DNA of 64,000 nucleotides from Paraburkholderia unamae (GTDB lineage Bacteria > Pseudomonadota > Gammaproteobacteria > Burkholderiales > Burkholderiaceae), in NCBI RefSeq assembly GCF_003268775.1, contig NZ_QLSU01000009.1, positions 62,001-126,000 of the forward strand, read 5' to 3'. Position numbers and translations under genes: made by a program. Of this stretch, positions 25,736-34,031 are shown piece after piece; position 1 is the first letter of the stretch, and each line of letters begins with the position of its first letter. A model generated the notes under the pieces. It worked only from the letters and a program-made list of their open reading frames with translations, was not told where the DNA came from and searched no databases.

Positions 25736-25996
25736 ATGACCATCCATACCTATACCGACTTGCCGCTCGTCGACCGGGCGGCCTTCGAGCTGGCCTGTGC
25801 GCGGCACGGCTTCGCGCCGATTCACTTCGACATTCGCGGCGAGACCGATCCGAACGATCCCGAGCACGGTGAGCTGGTGATCGTGCGGCGCGGCGCGTGG
25901 GCGCAGGCCTATCGCGTCGATGCGCGCGGCCAGTGGCTGCGCCAGTTCGAGGTCGATCTCAACGGCAACTTCTTCCGCCAGGCGCCGCACGCCTGA
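25736..25996 (+). CDS. Conserved small protein of unknown function
   Basis: An 86-aa soluble protein that I do not recognise by family name. It reads MTIHTYTDLPLVDRAAFELA, then DIRGETDPNDPEHGELVIVR and ends QFEVDLNGNFFRQAP. Codon use is coding-like and the ATG at 25736 has AGGAA upstream. The longer frame from 25496 overlaps the previous terminator and is rejected. It is convergent with the TSUP gene, 13 bp apart. Confidence 0.6.
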   Translation: MTIHTYTDLPLVDRAAFELACARHGFAPIHFDIRGETDPNDPEHGELVIVRRGAWAQAYRVDARGQWLRQFEVDLNGNFFRQAPHA

Positions 25997-26009
25997 GCAC
26001 TCGCGGCGC

Positions 26010-26798
26010 TCAGGCGAAGACGAGCCGCGCGCCCACCAGCGTGAGCGTGGCGGCGAGCAGCACGCGCAGCAGCTTTTCGGGCGCTTTCGAAGAGAGCAGG
26101 CTGCCGATCGCGATGCCGGGCAGCGACCCGCACAGCAGCGAGAGCAGCATGTGCCAGTCGATCGAGCCGAGCAGCCAGTGGCCCGCGCCTGCGAGCAGCG
26201 TGAGCGGCACCGCGTGCGCGACGTCGGAGCCGACGATGCGCACCGTGGGCAGCGCCGGGTAGAGCAGCAGCAGCACGGTCACGCCGATCGCGCCCGCTCC
26301 CACCGACGTGAGCGAGACGAGCGCGCCGAGCACCGCGCCGGTGAGGATCGTGAAGAGGAGCGTGCGCGCCTCGCCCGGCCCATGACGGTGGCGCGAGGCG
26401 AACGCGGCGAGCTGCGGGCGGAAGATCAGCGCCACGGCCGTGATGAGGAGCGCCGCGCCCAGCACGCCCTGGATCAGATGCCCCGCGCGCGGCGTGTCCA
26501 TGCCATAGCGGTGCAGCAGGATCAGCGTGATCGTCGCCGCGGGCACGCTGCCGGCCGCAAGGCGCAGCGTCACGCGCCAGTCCACCGAACCCTTCAGACC
26601 GTGCACCAGCGTGCCCGCCGACTTCGTCGCGGCCGCGTAGAGCAGGTCCGTGCCCACGGCCGTGGCCGGGTGCACGCCGAACACCAGCACGAGGATCGGC
26701 GTCATCAGCGAGCCGCCGCCCACGCCGGTCAGGCCGACCAGAAAGCCGACGAAGAGGCCGGACAGCGAATACAGCAGATCGATATGGGGTAAGGACAT
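26010..26798 (-). CDS. TauE/SafE (TSUP) family permease
   Basis: A 262-aa inner-membrane protein with about eight segments. The glycine box GLFVGFLVGLTGVGGGSLMT with HPATAVGTDLLYAAATKSAG, and its half-repeat LVSLTSVGAGAIGVTVLLLL with VGSDVAHAVPLTLLAG, are the two TauE domains. Relatives move sulfite, sulfonates or sulfoacetate outward; the substrate here is not evident. ATG at 26798 is the family start. Confidence 0.88.
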   Translation of the reverse strand: MSLPHIDLLYSLSGLFVGFLVGLTGVGGGSLMTPILVLVFGVHPATAVGTDLLYAAATKSAGTLVHGLKGSVDWRVTLRLAAGSVPAATITLILLHRYGMDTPRAGHLIQGVLGAALLITAVALIFRPQLAAFASRHRHGPGEARTLLFTILTGAVLGALVSLTSVGAGAIGVTVLLLLYPALPTVRIVGSDVAHAVPLTLLAGAGHWLLGSIDWHMLLSLLCGSLPGIAIGSLLSSKAPEKLLRVLLAATLTLVGARLVFA

Positions 26799-27080
26799 CG
26801 CGCGCGAGGAGGCCGGTCAGGGGGTTAGGTGTGGCTGGGGCTGGCTTCGGGGGCTTCGCCGCCGCTCAGGGTGTTCGACAGCGCGCGCCGTAAGCGGCGC
26901 GTCAGGCTGGACAACGGCCAAGGCTGGCGGTGAAAATCCGCTATTGTCGCAAAACCGGCGGCTTGGCGCAGGGTTGCGCGAAATCCCGTGCGCGCCGCCC
27001 GCCTTGCCATTGCCTTCGGCGGCCGTGCGCGGCGCTGTACAGGCTCGGCACCAAGCGCCGCAAAAAACCACACATTCCGT

Positions 27081-27968
27081 ATGAATCCCGGCATCCTCTA
27101 CGCCTTCGCGGCGTTCGTCCTCTGGGGGCTTTTCCCCGTCTACTTCAAGACGCTGCATCAGATTCCCGCGCCCGAGATGCTCGCGCACCGCATGGCGTGG
27201 TCGCTCGTTTTCGTGGTGGCCGTGCTCGTCGTGCGCCGCCACTGGCGCTGGCTCGGCCCCACGCTGCGCGAGCGTCGCCTGCTCATGCGTTTCGTGGCGA
27301 GCGCCGTGCTGCTCTCGGCCAACTGGGGCATCTATATCTGGGCCGTCAATGCCGGACATATCGTCGAGGCGAGCCTCGGCTACTTCATCAATCCGCTCAT
27401 CAACGTGCTGTTCGGCTACGCGTTCCTGCGCGAGCGGCTGCGCCCGCTGCAATGGGCGGCGGTGGCGGTGGCGACCGGGGGTGTCGTGTGGCTCACCTGG
27501 CAAAACGGCGCGCCGCCCTGGATCAGCCTCGCGCTCGCCGTGACCTTCGGCGGCTATGGTCTGCTACGCAAGACCGCCCAACTCGGCGCGCTCGAAGGCC
27601 TGACGCTCGAAACCGTGCTGCTGTTCCCGGTGGCGATCGTCTACCTGACGATCGTGGGCCTCGCGGGCGACAGCCACTTCGCGCACGCATCGCGCGCGCT
27701 GCAACTGCTGCTCGCGGCGTCCGGCCCGATCACGGCGATTCCGCTGCTGCTGTTCGGCGCGGCGGCGCGGCGCATTCCGCTTTCCATGCTCGGGCTCATT
27801 CAGTACGTTACGCCCACGCTGCAACTGCTCACCGGCGTGCTGATCTACGGCGAGCCGTTCGGTGCGGTGCGCGCGGTGGGCTACGCCGCGATCTGGATGG
27901 CGCTCGTGCTGTACTCGCTCGAAGGCGTGCGCAGCCTCGTGGCCGCGCGCGAGCGCAGCCGGGCCTGA
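27081..27968 (+). CDS. rarD: RarD protein (EamA/DMT permease)
   Basis: A 295-aa, ten-segment drug/metabolite transporter-type protein. MNPGILYAFAAFVLWGLFPV, FKTLHQIPAPEMLAHRMAWS, LLSANWGIYIWAVNAGHIVE, ASLGYFINPLINVL and MLGLIQYVTPTLQLL are all typical of RarD. ATG at 27081 is the family start; the frame back to 26988 adds non-family residues. It is divergent from the TSUP gene. Its transport role is not established. Confidence 0.92.
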   Translation: MNPGILYAFAAFVLWGLFPVYFKTLHQIPAPEMLAHRMAWSLVFVVAVLVVRRHWRWLGPTLRERRLLMRFVASAVLLSANWGIYIWAVNAGHIVEASLGYFINPLINVLFGYAFLRERLRPLQWAAVAVATGGVVWLTWQNGAPPWISLALAVTFGGYGLLRKTAQLGALEGLTLETVLLFPVAIVYLTIVGLAGDSHFAHASRALQLLLAASGPITAIPLLLFGAAARRIPLSMLGLIQYVTPTLQLLTGVLIYGEPFGAVRAVGYAAIWMALVLYSLEGVRSLVAARERSRA

Positions 27969-27980
27969 CGGGGCGGGGCG

Positions 27981-28024
27981 TGACGCGACCGGTTTGACAC
28001 GACCCGGTCTGGCGCGACCCGGTC
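27981..28024. repeat. Three imperfect tandem repeats of about 15 bp
   Basis: Units tgacgcgaccggtt (14), tgacacgacccggtc (15) and tggcgcgacccggtc (15) run in tandem directly after the rarD stop. Confidence 0.75.
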
Positions 28025-28189
28025 TGGAAAGCGTGGCGGCGATGCGCAGGAAGGGCTGCCACGCATTGGCTCAAGCGCGGGCGGCGCGGTAGGATGCCAG
28101 GACGCTTCGCGATGTTTGATTCTGGTCAAACTGCGGACCGCAGCACCGTTCCGTTACCCGCAGCCAATCCTCCGTGGAGTGCCCCGCGC

Positions 28190-28570
28190 ATGAGCATCGA
28201 AGCCGTTCAACGGTTCGAGGAAGAATTCGCACCGCGTATCGCGGCAAAGCTGGCGAGCCAGTTCGGCCCGACCGTGCAGGTGGATGTCGTGCCGTACGCC
28301 GGCCACGGCCACCCCACGCGCGTGCGCCTGCGCGGCCTCGCGAACGAGCACCGGCATCCTTATTCCTGGCCGCTGAACGTTTCGCTCACCTGGGACACCG
28401 ATGAAATCGAGCGCCTGATGGAGCCCGGCGGCGCGGCGCGCTTCGAGCACTACCTCGAAGCTACTGTGCGCAAGATGGCCTCGTGGGAGTCGGCGCGTCC
28501 CGTCGATTTCACCACGCGCAGCCAGGGCGAGCCGGAGGTGCTGATCGGCGGGCTCGATTTCGAGGGCTGA
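28190..28570 (+). CDS. DUF5594-like conserved protein
   Basis: A 126-aa soluble protein resembling the Burkholderia DUF5594 family: MSIEAVQRFEEEFAPRIAAK, VVPYAGHGHPTRVRLRGLAN, LNVSLTWDTDEIERLM and a C-terminal PEVLIGGLDF. No function is known. ATG at 28190 has GGAG at 28175-28178, with longer spacing than usual; the upstream frame from 28094 is not family-like. It stands alone between rarD and the convergent pmpB gene. Confidence 0.6.
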   Translation: MSIEAVQRFEEEFAPRIAAKLASQFGPTVQVDVVPYAGHGHPTRVRLRGLANEHRHPYSWPLNVSLTWDTDEIERLMEPGGAARFEHYLEATVRKMASWESARPVDFTTRSQGEPEVLIGGLDFEG

Positions 28571-28588
28571 GCCATCGGGTTCCACTCT

Positions 28589-29011
28589 CTACGGCGAACG
28601 GCGGCGGCGCTCCAGCGCGGCATAGATCGCCATGCCCGTGAGCATCGCGGCGACGAATAGCCATGCGCGCGGCTCGCCGGCGCCCGCGGCGACAATCGCG
28701 GGGCCGGGGCAAAAGCCCGCAAGGCCCCAGCCCGCGCCGAACAGCAGCGCGCCGCCCACGAGCCGCGCATCGATGCGCCGGTTGGCGGGCAACTGCATGG
28801 GCGCGCCGGCAAGGCTCGACTGACGCGAGCGCGCGAGCCAGAAGGCGGGCGCGGCGACCGCGATGGCGCCCGCCATCACGAAGGCGAGCGATGGATCCCA
28901 GTGTCCGGCCAGATCGAGAAACCCCAGCACCTTGACCGGATTGGCCATGCCCGAGACGAGCAGGCCGACGCCGAACAGCAGACCGCATGCGAACGCACTG
29001 AGCTTGCGCAT
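28589..29011 (-). CDS. pmpB: YeeE/YedE family protein, PmpB-like half
   Basis: A 140-aa membrane protein with about four segments, half of a YeeE/YedE-type sulfur transporter. It has RKLSAFACGLLFGVGLLVSG, NPVKVLGFLDLAGHWDPSLA and GWGLAGFCPGPAI, where the Cys in GFCPGP is the conserved one. ATG at 29011 follows the pmpA stop by one base, so the two halves are translationally coupled. Family members import thiosulfate or other sulfane sulfur. It is the last gene of a bigR-like/pmpA/pmpB operon. Confidence 0.85.
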   Translation of the reverse strand: MRKLSAFACGLLFGVGLLVSGMANPVKVLGFLDLAGHWDPSLAFVMAGAIAVAAPAFWLARSRQSSLAGAPMQLPANRRIDARLVGGALLFGAGWGLAGFCPGPAIVAAGAGEPRAWLFVAAMLTGMAIYAALERRRRSP

Positions 29012-29012
29012 C

Positions 29013-29447
29013 TCAACCCCCGAGGATGTGACGAACCGCGAACACGGTCGCGAAGCCCGCGGCCATGAACGCGCCCGTGGCGACGAAGGAGCGCCGCGAG
29101 CCGCGCGCGATGCCGCATACGCCGTGACCGCTCGTGCAGCCCGACCCATAGCGGGTGCCAAGCCCCACCAGCAGGCCCGCGCCGAGCAGGGTGAGCGTCG
29201 GCGCGTCGATCTGCATGGCGGGCAGCGTGGCGCGCAGCCGCCACAGCAGCGGCGCGGCAACGAGCCCCGCGATGAAGGCCGCATTCACGCCGCGCTCGCC
29301 GCCGGCGCCTGGCAGCAGCCCCCCGAGCAAGCCGCTGATGCCCGCGATGCGGCCGTTCACGAGTACGAACAGCGCGGCGGCCGCGCCGATCATGAGGCCG
29401 CCCGCGAACGAGGCGAGCGGCGTGAAGTGGACGAGATCGAGGCTCAT
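29013..29447 (-). CDS. pmpA: YeeE/YedE family protein, PmpA-like half
   Basis: A 144-aa membrane protein, partner of the preceding half-protein. It has FAGGLMIGAAAALFVLVNGR, GISGLLGGLLPG and YGSGCTSGHGVCGIARGSRR, the Cys-rich YeeE signature. ATG at 29447 overlaps the regulator's stop (ATGA). Split PmpA/PmpB pairs beside a BigR-type ArsR repressor are known in sulfide and persulfide detoxification loci. Confidence 0.87.
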   Translation of the reverse strand: MSLDLVHFTPLASFAGGLMIGAAAALFVLVNGRIAGISGLLGGLLPGAGGERGVNAAFIAGLVAAPLLWRLRATLPAMQIDAPTLTLLGAGLLVGLGTRYGSGCTSGHGVCGIARGSRRSFVATGAFMAAGFATVFAVRHILGG

Positions 29448-29791
29448 GCGCCTGGCTCCTTCTTTTGCCCCTTCAGGTGACCGCAATAGAGGTTCGAAAG
29501 CGTTTGCATGATCTGGATGACCTCGCTGCTCGCGAGACGGTAATAGATGTACTTGCCCTCGCGGCGCGTTTCAACGAGCCCTTCGTCGCGCAGCTTGCCG
29601 AGATGCTGCGAGAGGCTGGGCTGATGCACGCCGGCCAGTGCTTCGAGTTCGCCCACGTTGCGCTCGCCTTCGGTGAGGTGGCACAGCAGCAGGAGGCGGT
29701 CTTCGTGCGCGAGCGCCTTGAGCAGCGCGCAGCATTTTTCGGCCGATTCGCGCAGTGCTGCGAGCGCGTCGGGCGTGAGCGGGGAGTTCAT
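29444..29791 (-). CDS. bigR: ArsR-family repressor, BigR/SqrR-like persulfide sensor
   Basis: A 115-aa winged-helix repressor. The recognition region is VGELEALAGVHQPSLSQHLG, then KLRDEGLVETRREGKYIYYR, close to BigR. Two Cys sit where BigR and SqrR carry their sensing pair: Cys37 (LLLLCHLTEGE) and Cys103 (NLYCGHL). A further pair, Cys20-Cys21, precedes the helix. The metal sites of arsenic-type ArsR are not seen. It leads the operon with pmpA and pmpB and probably autorepresses it; loss of binding on persulfide formation is inferred from the family. Confidence 0.82.
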   Translation of the reverse strand: MNSPLTPDALAALRESAEKCCALLKALAHEDRLLLLCHLTEGERNVGELEALAGVHQPSLSQHLGKLRDEGLVETRREGKYIYYRLASSEVIQIMQTLSNLYCGHLKGQKKEPGA

Positions 29792-29851
29792 GTGTCGCGG
29801 CGTTTGTTGAGAGTCAACGGCTGAACGGTATCTCTCACTTTATCGAAAGAC

Positions 29852-29880
29852 ATTATATAAATCAATATATTGTGTTTCAC
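29852..29880 (-). promoter_or_regulatory. Sigma70-type promoter of the bigR-pmpA-pmpB operon
   Basis: On the minus strand, GTGAAA (29880-29875) is separated by exactly 17 bp from a perfect TATAAT (29857-29852). This places the transcript start about 50 nt before the bigR ATG. The region is strikingly AT-rich against the GC-rich surroundings. Confidence 0.7.
29863..29872. promoter_or_regulatory. Palindromic operator candidate within the bigR promoter spacer
   Basis: caatatattg is a perfect 10-bp palindrome between the -35 and -10 hexamers, where a repressor dimer would block RNA polymerase. AT-rich palindromes are typical BigR sites. The assignment to this repressor is inference. Confidence 0.55.
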
Positions 29881-30207
29881 TGGAAACGGCCCCAAGGTGA
29901 GCGCCCGCATGCGAGCCCGCCTGGCTTGTGCGCCATCGTGGCAGCGTGCGTGCGGCCTTCGGCCTTCGCCCGAGACACGCGGGTATGTTCGTTCGCGTAC
30001 TTAATGAACCAGGGCATTGCCCTAGTATTTCGCGTGCAACCGGGGCCGATCAGCGAGCTTCGGTCGCCGGTCGACGCATGCCCGCTTTTGCGGATCGGCC
30101 CTTGCCGGAGCGGGTGATCAGTGCCACGGCTCGTCGAGAATGAAACGATGTCTTGACCGCGGCGCCAGCGCGTCATGCCGGTATGCCAGGGAATCGAGAG
30201 GGATTCG
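29881..30207. other. Intergenic region upstream of a membrane protein gene
   Basis: This is a divergent spacer. Short frames have no family features and I see no clear promoter or hairpin. GAGAGG just before 30208 is the ribosome-binding site of the next gene. Confidence 0.45.
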
Positions 30208-31776
30208 ATGAACACAGCTTTATTGCCGCGCCAACTTCCCTTGATCGGCTTCGCTCGCCGCGTCTTGACGCTGCGGGTCCTGTTCGTCGCGACGGTACTC
30301 TATGGCGGCTTGCTGTTCTGGATCGCGCCCAGGCCGCCGCTGGTCGATCTTCCGCAGCATGCCGCGCAGGTTGCGATGTTGCACGACCTGGTGCTCGGGC
30401 GGTCGCCCTGGCATCAAATGATGCGGATCAACCTGTTTACGCCTTATCTGTTTGGCTATCTTTTCGCGTTGCCATTCACGCTCGTGATGTCGGTTGGCGC
30501 AGCGCTCAAGCTGACTCTGACGCTCAGCTATTACACATTCGTATTCGCCTGCGTGCTGCTGCGCCGGCGTTTCGATGGCGATGCGCGGCTCGACTGGCTG
30601 TTCGTGCCGGGGTTCTTCGGCCTTGCCTGGCAATGGGGCTTCTATACCTTCGTGGTGGCGACGCCGCTTGGCCTGCTTTATCTGCTGTTGGCGCTGCGCC
30701 ATGCCGACCGGCCCACGCGGTCAACGTCGTTCTGGCTGTGTCTGGCCGGAACGGCGCTGTTCTTTGCGCACGGACTGGTTTTTCTGGTTGCCAATGCAAT
30801 CGGCGGCCTGTTCGTCCTCGTGCGCGCCCGCGGCCGCAAGCTGCCAACAACCCTGCTGGCGCTCGTGCCGTACGCAGCGCTCATTCTGCTGTGCGCAGCC
30901 TATGTCGTTGCCAATCACAATGCGCAATCGGCCTACGCAGCGGACGTGCCCACTTTCTTGCAACTGCAAATCGTGCACCGGGTCGCCTCGATTCTCATGT
31001 TCACCTGGGGCGCGGGGTTCGACTACCGATGGCCGATGATCGTCGCGACGCTGCTTGTGCTCGCGGCTGCGCACCGGCTCGGCCTGCGCCTGAACCGGCG
31101 GGAACCGGCCGCGTTCGTGCCGCTGGGCGTGCTGCTCGCCATGTGGGCATTCGTGCCGAGCAGCGGCATGAGCACGCATCTTCTCTACGAGCGCTTTGCG
31201 CTGTATGTGCTGCCGTTCTATGCATTGGTGTTCGTTCGCCGCGAGCAAGCCGATGATGTGCCCGGCGCACGGCAGCGCCGCGATTTCGCCTGCCAGGGCG
31301 TGCTCGCCCTGGTCTGCATCGTGTTTTTTGGCATCCAGACTCGAAGCCTGCTGAATTTCGCCAAGGAAAGCGCCTCGTTCGAAACGGTGCTCGCCGCGGC
31401 GGAGCCCGCGCAACGCGCGCTCATCCTGACCATGGACCCGGTAAGCCCCGCCGCCGGGAATCCGCTTGCCTACATGCACTATGCCGCGTGGTATCAGGCC
31501 GACAAGCAAGGTCTGGTTGACTACAATTTCGCGGATTCGCTGGCGCAGGCCGTGCGGTATCGCGAACGGCGCACGCTGTCGATGTCGGCGGACCGGCTCG
31601 CCTGGTTGCCGGACACATTCGACTGGAAAAACGACCACGGCGACCAGTACCGGTACTTCTTCGTGCGCACGTCGGGTGCGTTGCCGCACGCGTTGTTGAC
31701 CAACCCCGTTTGCCCGCTGACCGTGGCGCAAAAAAGCGGCGACTGGATACTCTATGAGAACCGGCAGTGCCACTGA
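30208..31776 (+). CDS. Polytopic membrane protein, GT-C glycosyltransferase-like
   Basis: A 522-aa protein with about ten to twelve hydrophobic segments and a soluble C-terminal part of about 110 residues. An acidic motif, PPLVDLPQHAAQVAMLHDL, sits just after the first segment, the position of the catalytic Asp loop in GT-C enzymes using polyprenyl-phosphate sugars. I do not recognise a named family. ATG at 30208 follows GAGAGG; the upstream start at 30175 is less likely. The gene is monocistronic with a strong terminator, about 3 kb before the polysaccharide region begins. Confidence 0.6.
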   Translation: MNTALLPRQLPLIGFARRVLTLRVLFVATVLYGGLLFWIAPRPPLVDLPQHAAQVAMLHDLVLGRSPWHQMMRINLFTPYLFGYLFALPFTLVMSVGAALKLTLTLSYYTFVFACVLLRRRFDGDARLDWLFVPGFFGLAWQWGFYTFVVATPLGLLYLLLALRHADRPTRSTSFWLCLAGTALFFAHGLVFLVANAIGGLFVLVRARGRKLPTTLLALVPYAALILLCAAYVVANHNAQSAYAADVPTFLQLQIVHRVASILMFTWGAGFDYRWPMIVATLLVLAAAHRLGLRLNRREPAAFVPLGVLLAMWAFVPSSGMSTHLLYERFALYVLPFYALVFVRREQADDVPGARQRRDFACQGVLALVCIVFFGIQTRSLLNFAKESASFETVLAAAEPAQRALILTMDPVSPAAGNPLAYMHYAAWYQADKQGLVDYNFADSLAQAVRYRERRTLSMSADRLAWLPDTFDWKNDHGDQYRYFFVRTSGALPHALLTNPVCPLTVAQKSGDWILYENRQCH

Positions 31777-31825
31777 GCCGGTGGACTGCGCCTGATCGCA
31801 AGGCGCGCCACACGAACAGGCAGAA

Positions 31826-31853
31826 GGCCCGCCCCACGTGGCGGGCTTTTTTT
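31826..31853 (+). terminator. Terminator after the GT-C-like gene
   Basis: A 7-8-bp GC-rich stem (31826-31833 with 31840-31847) with 6-nt loop is followed by a run of seven T. Confidence 0.9.
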
Positions 31854-31997
31854 GCCCCGGCGTGTTGCCCCGCTTGTCCGAAATTCGAAAGTATCTGTCC
31901 ACTCACCCGGATGACGGCAAACTAGACTTCGTTTCAATGCGACGCCGCCGATCTCTCTCCGGGCGGCGGGACGCGCACGAACCCATGGAGTCCCGTC

Positions 31998-32966
31998 ATG
32001 AAAGCCATCCAGTTCAAGGCCTTCGGCAAGCCCGAAGTGCTCGAATACCTCGACCTGCCCACGCCCGTTCCTGCGGCGGACAGCGCGCTCGTGCAGGTGA
32101 AAAGCGCCTCGGTCAATCCGAGCGACGTGAAGAACGTCTCCGGCCATTTCGATCACACCGTGCCGCCGCGCGTGCCGGGGCGCGACTTCAGCGGCGTGGT
32201 CGTGGCGGGCCCCGAGGCCTGGCTGGGCGTCGAAGTCTGGGGCACGGGCGGCGACATCGGCTTCACGCGCGACGGCACGCACGCCGAGTTCATCGAAGTG
32301 CCCGTGACCGCGCTGGCACGCAAGCCCGCCGCGCTCTCGCACGCGCAGGCGGCGTCGATCGGCGTGAACTTCGTGGTGGCGTGGCTGGGCACTGTCGATT
32401 ACGCGCGCCTTGCCGAGGGCGAGACGATCGCCGTGATCGGCGTGTCGGGCGGGGTGGGCGGGGCGGTCACGCAGATCGCCAAGGCACGCGGCGCGCGCGT
32501 GATCGGCGTGGGCCGCGAGGCGCCGCTTGCCGGTTCGCCGGCCGCACGCCTCATCGACGCGTTCGTGCCGATGGACGAGCACACCGCCGAACGCGTGCGC
32601 GAGCTGACCGGCGGTGCGGGTGTGGACGTTGTCTACGACGCCGTGGGCGGCGTGGCGTTCGAACTGGCGCTGTCGCTGGCGAAGCGGCGCGGCCGGGTGG
32701 TCGAGATCAGCGCGACGGGCAAGCGGCGCGTGGAGTTCGACCTGATCGACTTCTATCACAACGAGACGCAACTCCTTGGCGCCGACAGTGCGAAGCTCGG
32801 CGTGGTCGAATCGGCGCCGCTCATGCAGGCGATTGCCGAAGCGTTCGACGCGGGCCGCTTCGAGCCGCCCGTGGTGGCCGAGCGTTACCCGCTCGAACGC
32901 GCGCGCGAAGCCTACGAGGCGGTCGCGGCCGGCACGCGCGGGCGCGTCGTGATCGACATGGCGTAA
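31998..32966 (+). CDS. NADPH:quinone reductase-like oxidoreductase (MDR family)
   Basis: A 322-aa medium-chain dehydrogenase/reductase without structural zinc ligands. MKAIQFKAFGKPEVLEYLDL and VKSASVNPSDVKNVSGHF form the N-terminal domain, PGRDFSGVVVAG the catalytic domain, and IAVIGVSGGVGGAVTQIAKA the NADPH-binding Rossmann motif, followed by GGAGVDVVYDAVGG. This is the zeta-crystallin/QOR pattern; the physiological substrate is unknown. ATG at 31998 has GGAG upstream. A small XapX gene follows after 28 bp. Confidence 0.88.
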   Translation: MKAIQFKAFGKPEVLEYLDLPTPVPAADSALVQVKSASVNPSDVKNVSGHFDHTVPPRVPGRDFSGVVVAGPEAWLGVEVWGTGGDIGFTRDGTHAEFIEVPVTALARKPAALSHAQAASIGVNFVVAWLGTVDYARLAEGETIAVIGVSGGVGGAVTQIAKARGARVIGVGREAPLAGSPAARLIDAFVPMDEHTAERVRELTGGAGVDVVYDAVGGVAFELALSLAKRRGRVVEISATGKRRVEFDLIDFYHNETQLLGADSAKLGVVESAPLMQAIAEAFDAGRFEPPVVAERYPLERAREAYEAVAAGTRGRVVIDMA

Positions 32967-32994
32967 GCGCGCCACGAACGCACGGGAGACGAGG

Positions 32995-33171
32995 ATGAAG
33001 GGCTATCTGGTGTCGTTCGCGGTCGGCGCGCTCGCGGGGCTGCTCTACAACGTGTTGCAGGTGAAGTCGCCCGCGCCGCCCACTATCGCGCTCGTGGGAC
33101 TGCTCGGCATGCTGGCGGGCGAGAACGCGATCGGCATCGTGCGCGCGTGCGTCGCCCATCTCGCGGGATGA
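32995..33171 (+). CDS. XapX-domain small membrane protein
   Basis: A 58-aa protein. It begins MKGYLVSFAVGALAGLLYNV, continues VKSPAPPTIALVGLLGML and ends in a short charged tail. This is the XapX pattern: a helix, a conserved SPAPP turn and a second helix. Function is unknown. GGAGACGAGG lies directly upstream, 28 bp after the oxidoreductase stop, suggesting cotranscription. Confidence 0.82.
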   Translation: MKGYLVSFAVGALAGLLYNVLQVKSPAPPTIALVGLLGMLAGENAIGIVRACVAHLAG

Positions 33172-33184
33172 GTGCGCGATGGGT

Positions 33185-33240
33185 GTGAAACAGGCGTGGA
33201 GCAGGCGTGAAGCAGGCGCGGCGAGCGTGGTGAGCGTGGT
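33185..33240. repeat. Tandem repeats: three 11-bp units, then two 9-bp units
   Basis: Units gtgaaacaggc, gtggagcaggc and gtgaagcaggc are contiguous (33185-33217). A second array, gagcgtggt twice, follows at 33223-33240. Both lie between the convergent XapX and host-attachment genes. Confidence 0.9.
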
Positions 33241-33261
33241 GAGCGCCGCGCTTCGCCCGCC

Positions 33262-33717
33262 TCAGGCCTCGGCTCGCACGAGCCGCTCGGGCAGGCGGGC
33301 GCGCAGCGCCTTCGCATCGAGCAGCGCGAGATCCTTGTCCAGCTCCAGCGTGACGAGGCTGCGCGTTTGCGCGTCGATGGCCTTGCGCAGCGCGCCGAGA
33401 AACGCAGGCGGCGCGGCCAGCACGAGCGTGCCGTAGCGCGCGTCGTTGCGCGCCTTCGTGAGCGTCGCGGCGATCTCGGTGGCGAACACCGTGGCTTCGT
33501 GATCGTGCTGGCTTGTGTCGGGATCGGTCGCGCTGCGCCCGGGCCCCATGCGCTCCGTGGTGCGTCCCGGCTTGTCGGTCACGAGGTTCTGCTCCGAAAC
33601 GCGTCCTTGCGGATGGAGCAGCGTCTCGATCTCCTCGATCGCGCCCAGCGGGCTTTCGGTGGCGAAGATGCGCGCGGTCACACGGTTGGCGACGATAATC
33701 CAGATCGTTTTCGACAT
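33262..33717 (-). CDS. Host attachment protein family (AtsA-like)
   Basis: A 151-aa soluble protein: WIIVANRVTARIFATESPLG, IEEIETLLHPQGRVSEQNLV, GPGRSATDPDTSQHDHEATV and LVLAAPPAFLGALRKAI. This matches the family annotated as protein required for attachment to host cells, from plant-root colonisation work; the fold resembles eRF1/Pelota-like domains. The biochemical role is not known. ATG at 33717 has GGGAG upstream. Confidence 0.85.
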   Translation of the reverse strand: MSKTIWIIVANRVTARIFATESPLGAIEEIETLLHPQGRVSEQNLVTDKPGRTTERMGPGRSATDPDTSQHDHEATVFATEIAATLTKARNDARYGTLVLAAPPAFLGALRKAIDAQTRSLVTLELDKDLALLDAKALRARLPERLVRAEA

Positions 33718-34031
33718 GTTCGACTCCCTGCCATGGCGCCCGGCGCATGCGGCCGCCAGGCGATTGAGTGGACTCGCGCCACGCGGCGTGAATCACAAGG
33801 GTAGCGCGCTTCGAGGCGCGCGGCGCGCGAAGATGCCGCGTCAGTCAAGTCAACGCGTGCGTGCGCGGCGCGAAAGTGGCGGGATAGCGATCGGCGTGCC
33901 TGGCCCGGTTTTTATGTTCCCGAAATTCGGGAGGATGGTTCTCGTTGGTGGTGGATTATCTTTTCCACCGGTAAGACCTAATCTAAGGACTCCGAGCATG
34001 AACAGCGCAACGCGCTGCAAAGGAGTCCGAC
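33718..34031. other. 314-bp divergent spacer with one palindrome
   Basis: No gene is seen. A 15-bp palindrome occurs at 33918-33932, and AAGGAG before 34032 is the ribosome-binding site of the next gene. Confidence 0.5.
33918..33932. promoter_or_regulatory. 15-bp palindrome, candidate operator
   Basis: tcccgaaattcggga is symmetrical around its central base and lies 100 bp before the PNPOx-like gene. A dimeric repressor site is possible; the regulator is unknown. Confidence 0.4.

Noticed and set aside
29444..29791. Arsenic-sensing ArsR
   Set aside because: The Cys positions match BigR/SqrR, and the neighbours are YeeE/YedE sulfur transporters, not ars genes.
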